Source: Rotaria sordida
Taxonomy: Eukaryota; Rotifera; Eurotatoria; Philodinida; Philodinidae
Reading direction: 5' to 3'
Length of the DNA: 64,000 nt
NCBI GenBank assembly: GCA_905250125.1
Contig: CAJNOL010000443.1
Coordinates: 1-64,000, forward strand
Shown here: piece after piece, positions 36,485 through 45,774 of the stretch
Numbering within the stretch: the first letter of the stretch is position 1
How the letters are laid out: each line of letters starts with the position of its first letter
Translations under genes and position numbers: made by a program
Notes under the pieces: model-generated
Seen by the model: only the letters and a program-made list of their open reading frames with translations
Database searches by the model: none
Told to the model about the DNA's origin: nothing

Positions 36485-37064
36485 CTGTTGTCATAGACGT
36501 TCTAGCTCTTAATTATGTGAAACATCTTCGCTTTTCGATTGGATTTTTCTTGAATACTAATGCTTCTATTTATTGGTAAATGCTCATTTAAACAGATTAG
36601 AGGTGCAATTGGACAGAAATAATTAATTAAATTATCATATAAAGATCTTATTCATTGATTTAACTTTCTTACCACAACAGATTACTTTCATTAAGCAAAA
36701 TGTTGCAATAATAAAAACAAATTGAGTAATATTGTGTAGATTTCATTACTTATATAAACTAAGATTTCTCGTTTTCTTTTCATTTCTATCGCAGATTTCA
36801 TATGAAGTGCGTTATTGAATGTTTCTAGATAATCCAAAACACGTTTGAATCGACTCGTTTTGACATGTTTCAAAATGTATGTATTGAATCAACGAGTATA
36901 AATCTCTATTTGTTCATAATAGAAACTATAGAAAAAATTAATTTGTAGGTATTTATACGTGCTAAATTGTTTCTAAGAGAATTACGTGAATCTTCACCCT
37001 TCTCCATTCAAAAAGATTTCTATTGTTATCGCAAACAATTTTTGATGATAATGATACATCAATC

Positions 37065-37107
37065 CAGGTCGAAACGAACGAAGCGAAAACGTCTTCGCTC
37101 CGACCTG
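37065..37107. other. GC-rich hairpin 3' of the six-helix membrane protein gene
   Basis: caggtcg and cgaagcgaa on the left pair with ttcgct and cgacctg on the right, giving an imperfect 43-bp hairpin in otherwise A+T-rich DNA. It lies about 190 bp beyond the minus-strand stop codon. Origin unknown; it may be repeat debris or a 3' structural element. Confidence 0.4.
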
Positions 37108-37299
37108 TGAATCTAAACAATCAAGTTTTACAAGAGTTTTTTTCATAAAAGTGAAAGAAAGCTCAAAAATTTATCCAATAGAAACTTCCAAATGTCTGTT
37201 CAGCTTCAAAAGATGGTGTCAAGTCTATAAGATTGAACAATATAATAAATATATTCTCGTTAGATAAAAGACTAATACATATAAGAATAAAAACAATGT

Positions 37300-37998
37300 T
37301 CATACACTGAGTTGGCTCGTGAATGATACTGTTGACAATAAAACAGATTCTCGTTTTTTCGCTCTTGCTTGCATCCAAAACTGTGGTACAAAACCAACTA
37401 TATAGAGAAATGGTGTAGCAGCAGCAATATATTCTGGAATGCCCTTTTTAATTACGAGCCAGACAACAAAAAAGGCAATAAGCAATAAACTACAGACAAG
37501 AAACCATATTGGCAAAATAATATTCGAATGTTGTGGAGCATCTGATTGATGTATAAAAAGATAGACGATGATAACCGTATGAAGAAAGCAATACAATGAT
37601 ATGAGTCCAAACAATCCAAATGCACCAGTGAGATGAATCGGAGGACGTGCATCGATACTTACAGTAGCCATAATAATAAGAAAAACAATGGAAAGAAGAG
37701 CCAGAGCGTGAACAATACCTATAATACCTCGATGAATAATATATTGAGTTTGAAAGAGAAATTGAATTCGACCAAGAAGAATTATAAATAATTGAACTGA
37801 TAAAATAATAAATCCACCAACAAAATAAGGATATGCCTGACCAGTACCAAGTTGAGATATTTGAGGAAATTTTTCGCCTGCCGGTGCATTATTTGGAACT
37901 TGAGAGCATATTACCAATGTTCCAATGAATGTAACAATAGCAGTCAATGGTAATATAGCTAAAGACCAAAACCATATCAATGGTCCAACTCTTGCCAT
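37300..37998 (-). CDS. Six-helix membrane protein, possibly Frag1/DRAM/Sfk1 (TMEM150) family, 232 aa
   Basis: A single exon with about six hydrophobic helices: WFWSLAILPLTAIVTFIGTL, YFVGGFIILSVQLFIILL, GIVHALALLSIVFLIIM, GAFGLFGLISLYCFLHTVII, ILPIWFLVCSLLLIAFFVVW and YIAAATPFLYIVGFVPQFW. The first extracellular loop contains FPQISQLGTGQAYP. The length, helix count and P-x-I-S loop fit the Frag1/DRAM/Sfk1 group (lysosomal or plasma-membrane proteins linked to autophagy and phosphoinositide handling). The match is by architecture more than by clear motifs, so function is uncertain. The C-terminal tail is short and basic-to-polar. It lies in the same orientation as EIF2B3, about 0.8 kb downstream of that gene's stop. 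Confidence 0.6.
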   Translation of the reverse strand: MARVGPLIWFWSLAILPLTAIVTFIGTLVICSQVPNNAPAGEKFPQISQLGTGQAYPYFVGGFIILSVQLFIILLGRIQFLFQTQYIIHRGIIGIVHALALLSIVFLIIMATVSIDARPPIHLTGAFGLFGLISLYCFLHTVIIVYLFIHQSDAPQHSNIILPIWFLVCSLLLIAFFVVWLVIKKGIPEYIAAATPFLYIVGFVPQFWMQARAKKRESVLLSTVSFTSQLSV

Positions 37999-38789
37999 TT
38001 TTTTTTTTGAAAAAAACGAATATATTTTTGTTATGAATTCTTCTAAAAAACAAACTCTATTATATAGAATACTTTGGTGTTTAGATGTGTTATTGTTTAT
38101 GTAATAAAATAGAAATGTGGTAAAAATGATAGTATAATGATGTTATAACTATCTTTTCTTATCAACTAACTTGATTCAAAAAAGATACACCTTTATGACA
38201 ACATCATGACATCACTTTACACTGTTATCGGAAATAAATGAACTTTGAATTCTTTCACAACTAACAATCATTTCTTACAATACCATAATCTATAAGTAAT
38301 CCTGCAGTTCGTCTTTGAGAATCATTGTGTACGAATGTCATTTTCCTCTCTATATCACTATTTTCTGTTTGTCTACAAGTATATATATATATATATAGGC
38401 AGAGGCGTACCTAGGTATCCAGAGCAGGAGGCGTAACCTCCCAACAGCTCAAAGTCTCGAAAGCAGGGGAAAGTGTAAGGTATTCATTCGTATCAATTCA
38501 ACAGCTATAACCGATAAAAAGAGCTTTTTTTTTTATTTTGTTGTTCAAAAAAACGGAAATTTTAGAAGCAGGGAGGGGGGGGGGCGTAACACCTCACTTC
38601 CCTCTAGTTAGATCTCTGTATATATATGTTATACCTAAATATAGAATAGACTTATGTTATTTGAAAATTTGTCTATTTCTAGTTAGTTTCTATATTTGAT
38701 TGTCTTTTATTTTTCTTGAATGAATATTGATATAAAAGAAAAAGTTTTTATTCAGCATAAAATTTCGAAAAAGAAAGATGATTGCATGA
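37999..38789. repeat. Spacer containing a GC-rich repeat remnant at about 38395-38620
   Basis: After a TA microsatellite (38380-38398) comes a block with gcagaggcgtacctagg, aggaggcgtaacctccc and, about 120 bp later, a G-run with ggggcgtaacacctc. These parts form a weak inverted and direct repeat structure unlike the A+T-rich context. It is probably a degraded non-autonomous element. The remainder is the promoter side of the 37998 gene and the 3' side of EIF2B3. Confidence 0.45.
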
Positions 38790-41700
38790 TTATTGTTCAT
38801 CATCATATACCATATAGACTTCAGATTCATGATTTATAGCTGATATTGTTTCACCATTTAATTTACCTAAGAAAAAAAACAAAAGAATACTTGATGATTT
38901 AATAAAAAACGAGAAAAATAAAACTAACTATTTCCTTCAATTTGTTGATTTGAACAAATAATTGAATTTTGAATTTCACATTTTGATCCGATTGTTGAAC
39001 GAGAGCATATTATAGAATTTTGAAGAGTTACTCTTAAATAATGAAAAAAATAAAATAAATTGATTTATTTATTATTTTTACCCTTCTTTAACATGAACAT
39101 TATCTAATAGAACACAATTTATTATTTTACATTTATCTTCAATTCGACAATTTTTTCCAATAATAGTTCGTCTAATTGTTGTTTTCTTTCCTATATCATG
39201 TCCATCACCAATGACACAATCAGAACTAATCTATTATTTTATTTTATTATTAAAAAAAAATAAAAAATGTTAACATATATAGAAATATATTCTTTTAAAT
39301 AAACAATTATTTACTTGAATCTGTTCAAGTCGCTCTTTAAATGTAATATCTTCATTGGTATAAGATAAAATGAGTAATGATGCCTTGAAAATTACAACAA
39401 AAAAAAAAATTAATAATAATAAAATAAAATAATATTAATAAATGACTTGTCGATTAGCTTCAAGATACGAAAGAACATGTTTAACACGAAATATTTGTGT
39501 TTCATCAGTAGAGTAATAACATCCTCCTCTTATTTCTTGATTATCACAATCATATTCTTCTAAAAGTCTTGATAAATCAGCATTATCATCCAAGTCAGTA
39601 GCTAGGTTTTTTAAAAATTAAATCAAATATTTAAAATTTTAACGAAAAAAAAAAACAAACTTTGTTGTCGAATCATCGTCGTTCTATTAGCAGGTGTTGA
39701 TATAAGATCTTCAAGTGGTTGATCAATTGCCATTTGTCGAATCATTTTTGGTAGAAATTCTTTACGAAATGATGAATAATCGGAACGAATAGCAATATCC
39801 AAACAGGATTTTTTTATTAAATATAAATGAGCATCAACTAAATCTGTTCGAATTATTGTTCGAGGATATCTTATTTATAAAATTTTTTCTTTTTTAAATT
39901 AATTATTATTATTTTATTATTTTACTTAGCAAGAATATTTTGTCTTAATGGAAGATATTCATCTAAATCAGCTTTTAATCGTATTGACGTAACTCGATTT
40001 GTTGATTGATCAACGGTGTAGAATTCAGGTTCTATTTTATAATAAAAAAATATTTTTATAGTTCACTTCTATATTATTTAAACAAGGTTTTTTTTGTCGA
40101 ATTCTTCATTCAAAGATTAGTTTGAACAACAATAAAGATTTCGCTTATTTTTTTACATCAAGTTTAACATTTTATGTATAAAAATAGAAACTCTTCCTTG
40201 CTTTTTTTGCTAAAGGTAAATAAAAGTAAGAACAATCAAGTCAAAACTCTTTATCAGATTTATTATAATGGAACTCACATCTGATAAAATACTTTTAGGT
40301 TTATTTCAAGGAAAGTTTCAAAAATGCTGTTTACGGCTCTACGAAAATTGATCGAAAATTTTTTTATAAAAGAACAACACCTTTTTCTTAAACAGAGGCA
40401 CTAAGTCTTAAATGTAAAAGCAAAATTTATACTAATTATATTAATCAAAAAAAAATTCTAATCTTAGAGAGATCTAATCATTTAGACAAATAAGTTTCAC
40501 AAATAGAAAAAAGCAATAGCAGTTTAGAAACTATGAGTCAGTCCTTTCAATTACTGTAGTAAGGTTGTCTGCTTCAAGAATGTTCCTACAACCTTGCACT
40601 TACCGTCACACGCAGTCTAGCCTACAAGACAGGAAATGTTACTACAACAATTACAAGATCTTATCATAGTTTCTAAACTACTATTGCTTTTTTCTATTTG
40701 TGAAACTTATTTGTCTAAATGATTAGATCTCTATAACATTAGAATATATTTTTAATTAATATGATTAGTGTAAATTTTGCTTTTACATTTAAGACTTAGA
40801 GCCTATATTTAATAAAAAGCTGTGGTTCTTTTATAACAAAATTTTCGATCAATTTTCTCTTCGATCAATTTTTGCTTTCTCGCTGTTTACATATCAATTT
40901 TTCCTCTCATTTTCTAAACAGTAAAATATTCTGACTAAAGAAATAACTGAAATGTTTTTTTTTTAAGATGAAATAATCAATAAATGAAAGATTAGGAATA
41001 ATAACAAACGAATACATGGCAAATTGAAAACAAAAATCAAAGTTTCAAGATTAGATTCTACCATTGAGAAAAGTTACTTTTATAATTCATAAATATTCAA
41101 TTAGTGTGCAAAATCTCTTACGTTTCTAACTGTAGAGACACTCAGAACTTCGACAAAGGCATAACACTATTAAATTTTAAATGTTATCAAGAGGACAAAT
41201 CAATAATTATTCGAAAATACGTCTTTTGAAAAGCATTAAAGGTTATATCGACTTATTTTTGAGCTTTTCCTATTGAAAAAAAACCATATTTAGATAGAGA
41301 AAAGCAATCAATCTGTACAATACTCATAAATCGACTACTGAAACATTGATATTCAAGTATGATTCTATCATTCTTGATCCTATTTAATTAGTTGAGGTAA
41401 GGGAAAATAGCTCCATCATATTTGTTGTTGAAAGGAAAAAAAAAGATCTCGATGTAAATGTATTGTTTAATAAATACTTATAAATGTAAAATATATATTA
41501 ATTATGAAATTAATGAATATATTAATTGATTTAACCTGTGGTAAATTTAATTTTTTGTCCAGGTTGTATAATTGTTTCTTTTCCAGTTGTTGATGGTATT
41601 ATTGTTTTAATTAAAAGCATAGATAAAGATGCATCTCTTACTCTAAACATATTAATTAATGATGTAAGATTAACTTTTCCAAAAAGATCACAACTAATAA

Positions 41701-42055
41701 GACATATTGATTCAGTTCGAATACGAGAATAACACGAACGAAGAATATCTAATGTACCTAATTCATCTTGAATTTGTTGTTGATCATCACTTGTTGATTC
41801 ATGATGTTGTCGATAAACAATTAATTCATATGTTATATTTAATGTTGAAAGATAATCATCAAGTATTTGTCGATATTGTCCTGATGTTAATATCAATAAT
41901 GGTGATGATGCAAGAGATGGATGAGATTGAATTATTTGAAGACTAAACCATATTAATGGACGATTTCCAATAGGTAATAATGCTTTTGGAATTGATAAAT
42001 CTGTTGATAAACGATTATTTCCACCAGCATATAATATTACGGTAAATTCTTTCAT
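38790..42055 (-). CDS. EIF2B3: Translation initiation factor eIF2B subunit gamma
   Basis: eIF2B-gamma pairs with epsilon in the decameric guanine-nucleotide exchange factor that recharges eIF2 in the cytosol. Eight exons join in frame to 462 codons (human 452): 41536-42055, 39926-40031, 39661-39869, 39447-39601, 39315-39383, 39082-39230, 38929-39032 and 38790-38866. The N-terminal nucleotidyltransferase-like domain begins MKEFTVILYAGGNNRL with SIPKALLPIGNRPLIW, then ISCDLFGKVNL and LVDAHLYLIKKS. The left-handed beta-helix hexapeptide repeats follow (ISSDCVIGDGHDIG, TTIRRTIIGKNCRI, VTLQNSIICSRSTIG) and the end is MVYDDEQ. Intron 1 (about 1.5 kb, far longer than the rest) carries a foldback element. 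The gene appears intact. Confidence 0.95.
40345..40862. repeat. Long inverted repeat in EIF2B3 intron 1
   Basis: Arms of about 210 bp (40345-40555 and 40645-40862) are reverse complements with few changes. Matching blocks are aaattgatcgaaaattt, cttaaatgtaaaagcaaaatt, agatctaatcatttagacaa, aataagtttcacaaatagaa and agcaatagcagtttagaaac. The loop of about 90 bp is more GC-rich. A transcript of the intron could form a hairpin of this length. Confidence 0.85.
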
Positions 42056-42474
42056 TTTTTAAAATAAATCTTTAATAAATAAATATTCGAAATGATTTCA
42101 TTTATAATATTTATATAGAAAATTTCTTGCATTACATCAATGATGCAATATTACATCAGAAATTATACTTATATATACAATTTATAGAAATTAAAATATT
42201 ATTTTCTTTTTCTTTAGATAAAAATGATTATTTCACTTATTTTTATTTTATATTTTATTGAAAAAAATAATAAATATTCATTTGATTAATTCCTAACGAT
42301 CTAAAAGGAAATGCAAACGAATTGGTTTCTTTTTGTTTTTATTTTAAAGTAAATGATAAGACAGAAGAAATCCTTTGTTGTGTTTTTTTTTGTTCTAAAC
42401 TTTGACATAAACCTGACGAGATACACACACAGAAAAAAAAGAAAAATAATTGTCTTTATTGATGTTCTTTTAAA
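42056..42474. other. Short spacer between EIF2B3 start and TECR stop
   Basis: About 420 bp between two minus-strand genes. It must carry the TECR upstream side's neighbour, the EIF2B3 promoter, and the 3' end of TECR. No repeats or motifs stand out. Confidence 0.5.
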
Positions 42475-43855
42475 TTAAATTAAAAATGGAATAATCGCTT
42501 TGCGTTGTTTTGGATATTTATCAGGAAAATCTTTTTTATAAGCTCGATGTTTTTGTTTAGCCCAAATAGTCATTTGTACAGTTCCAGCAAATGTAAATAA
42601 AAGTGCTGTTAATGTTTGTGTCATTAATGAAAAACCTAACCATGAACCGATTTCATATGTATAATTAGGACATGATACCAAATGAAATAAATTTGTTAAA
42701 GGATTTTTATTTGGATATGGTATACGACGTTGATTTGTACCAGCTGGACGAAGATCACGAAGAAGTAAATGAATTGATAAATTACCAATTTCATTTAACT
42801 AAATTTATTTTATTAGATTTATTTTAAAACAAAAATTAACTTACAATAAATATAGCTAAACCTAAATAAATTTGAGCATAACCAAATGATGGTGGTGTAT
42901 ATTTTGGATGATTAACAAAATATGAAACTAATGCAGTAAAACCCCAATAATAACTACAATTCTATTATAGAAAAATAGAACTATTTTTATTTTAATTAGT
43001 ACATTAAAAAAAATTAATTACTTTAAATAAATTAAATAATGGCATTGTCGAATGTGAAAAACGATGCACAAATAGTGTTTCTAATATACGTTTTGCATAA
43101 TGAAATGTCCAACAAGCAGCACCCAAACTAAATTATTAATACAAAAACAAAATTTTTGATTCTTTTTTTTTCCTTAAATGAATTTTAACTAACTGAGCGG
43201 CAAAATGCATTGGTTTTGAACCAGCTGATGAACCATAAATAAAACTTGGTCGAATATAAAATAATAAATACATGAACAATGGACCTGCATATTCAGCAAC
43301 AAATACCTAACCAATAAATATTTATTTATAGATAAATAAATAAACAAATAAGATTTTTACCGTGCTCCATCCAATTTGTGGTCCTAAATCTTTAAAATAG
43401 ATTTTTTTAGTTTTATCAACATTTAATTCAGATAGTTTTTGTGTATCTTTCACCGATTTTCCAGCTAAAATAAAATTAATCAATCAAAATCAATCATAGC
43501 TTCTTTTTTGTTTTACTTGGTTCGGCTCGATATGATTGACGATCAGGATAAAGTTGTGATTCTAAAATAAATTTTTTTTTTCTACTTATACTATTCATTA
43601 AAAATTTACTTTGTTGAGCAACTCGTTTTTTTAATTCAGCAATTGTTGTATCTGGTGAAATCTTTAAAAATAAAAGGAAAATTTAACATAAGTTCAATCT
43701 ATAGATGATAAATATACGTTATCAATGCTTGTCAATACTCCGTTGCCACGAGCTTTTAGCACTTCAAGCTAGAACCAAATAAGAAGAATTTATTGATTAT
43801 TAATATTTTCTAGAATTTTTACTCGAAAGGTGTTGCCTTGATTTTTTGCAGACAT
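42475..43855 (-). CDS. TECR: Very-long-chain trans-2-enoyl-CoA reductase
   Basis: TECR catalyses the last, NADPH-dependent step of the very-long-chain fatty-acid elongation cycle in the ER membrane. About nine or ten exons with 50-80 bp introns join to about 314 codons (human 308). The start is ATG 43855 ([10 protein letters not shown]). The ubiquitin-like N-terminal part contains [17 protein letters not shown]. The membrane part shows [75 protein letters not shown] and finally [20 protein letters not shown] with [18 protein letters not shown], ending IIPFLI. These match the family order by recall. All expected blocks are present, so the gene looks functional. It is in tandem with EIF2B3. Confidence 0.95.
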
Positions 43856-44205
43856 TTTCTCTTTATTGTATTCTTCTCTAGAACAACGATCAGAATCCAA
43901 ACAATAAAAGTAAAAGTTTTAAAAAAAATGACTCCATTATTTGTACTAATTAGACAAATATTCATTAGCTTTTTTTATAAAATCTTCTTCAAGATTTTCT
44001 ATTAAAGTTTTTTGCTAATATTTATTGCTTTATTCAAAGTTTTAACTCTTTTTTCTCATCATTGGAAAAGATGTCGCTACTATACGCCCTATAAAACATA
44101 TTTTCACATTAAGATCTTACAGAAATCGATTAAGGCATCATTGCGGCCAAATTTCCATTACTCGTATGCCACTAATAATAGTCTTTATATGACTAGTGTG
44201 CAAAC
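43856..44205. other. Spacer upstream of TECR
   Basis: The probable TECR promoter side, A+T-rich with no clear element. The frame 44012-44209 is not supported as a gene. The duplicated 3' flank of the macro-PARP family starts at its right end. Confidence 0.45.
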
Positions 44206-45700
44206 ATGAAGAATTTACCTCTCCACACCCAAGCACGTAGGAGACGATTTTATTGAATTTTGGATGATATTTTCCTGAGATTGATTGCTCAATCCTGAAT
44301 GCTATGCAGCACATTAATTGAAGAAATTAATTTTTTTTCGAGACTGTGGATGGCCAGCTTGTTTTTATCTTATTCAGTTGTCTTTGCTCTACCCGAGATG
44401 TTCTTTCTATTACAGTTAGTGTTAATTAGATCTGCATTACAGTTAACTTCAGGTCTTTCTATCGATATCAGTTAAGGACTTGTGTCAGCAAGATGAGATT
44501 TCCAATACAAGAAATAAAAATTGAGTTGTTCTCACAAAATAAGTACACTTATTACAACGATTTCATTCATTTGCTTTTCATATCAATTTCAAATCACAAT
44601 AAAGAATTATTAAAGATTTTGAAATGAAGTTTCAAAATATTTTTTTTTCATGAGAACAATTCTAAATTCTCTTAGATGTCTGAATAGTACATCAAATTTT
44701 TTTTCGTTTTGTAACTTTAAGTGGATGAAAACGTTTGTTCGATCAAGTTTTTTATATTTGAATTTTGAAAATAAATTAGTAAAAACTATCTTATTAGTTT
44801 AAGACGAAAATTTATTCATTAATGAACACTTTATCTAAAACATACGTAATCAAAGAAAATACTATCGCAACAGGATTCTCTTCATCTCTCTGTAAGACAT
44901 AATATTTCGGGAACAGGGTTAAAACAAACGTATGTATATCATCGATATAGATCATTTTTGGCAGAGCAGTATGTTCGTTTTCAATATTGAAACCAAAAAA
45001 AAAAGAACATCTACATCGTACATATGTGGCTTGTCCAGAGAAAAGATTGAAGACGAATTAATAAAATGAAAACTTTCAATGAAATCTCTTCTATTAATAA
45101 GAAAGTTAATAGACGAATAGTTGAAAAAGAAGCATTTAACTGACTCAAATAGAATCTAAATATTATATAATATTATACATTGTCGATCGACACATTTAAG
45201 AGACTATGCCAGTACCCTAAGTTTCCAAGCTGAAATTGATCATTATAGAACTTAAATAGATCCTTAACCTTTGATTTTATAGTGAAGAATTTTACTCGAT
45301 AAACTGATTTCTTAGATTTTCACCATTTTTTATTAAGAATTTTTGACTGAGATATTATTTATAAAAATAATAACCAATAAAAAATTCTATTCAGATTTGT
45401 TAAAACCAAAGAAAAAAGAAAAATGTTTTAAATTAAAGAAAATTTTTCGTCGTTGCATCGATTTGAAAATTATCAAATTGATTTCTTAGGAACTTTTCAA
45501 ATAGGCTAAGATAATTTGTTTCATTTAGAGAACAAATTACAAATGTCTTTTGTATTTCAAACTTACATGACATATTTTTTATATATCATCTATATCAACA
45601 GAAATTGTTGCAGATGACACTATTCTACATTAATCTATTTAGTGGTGAATAAATTAACAAATCAATAAATGACCAATGGTCACTTCTTATTTCGCATCGC
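44205..45700 (-). pseudogene. Macro-PARP family unit 1: gene body deleted, only flanks and gene tips remain
   Basis: 44205-45440 matches, with decay, the 3' flank of the intact gene at 50423-52290 (shared blocks include cacgtaggagacga/cacgtggaagacga, tgttctttct, gattttatagt.aagaattt, gattttcacc). At about 45440-45455 the last few codons (minus strand caacgacgaaaaa) run directly into about 45456-45700. That stretch matches the 5' coding end and promoter of unit 2 (tttgaaaattatcaaattga, ggaacttttcaaa, ttacatgacatattt). Essentially the whole coding region is therefore missing, removed by one internal deletion. Confidence 0.75.
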
Positions 45701-45774
45701 ATCTATGAAAACTGTTTTTGTAGCGCAGTATAAACATATTAATGTCCATGTGTTTTGTTTAAAAAGTAATTGTT

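Noticed and set aside
36376..36579. 67-codon open frame, plus strand
   Set aside because: It lies mostly inside the hAT MITE and crosses its right end and target duplication.
41538..41946. Plus-strand open frames opposite EIF2B3 exon 1
   Set aside because: Antisense shadows of a well-supported conserved exon.
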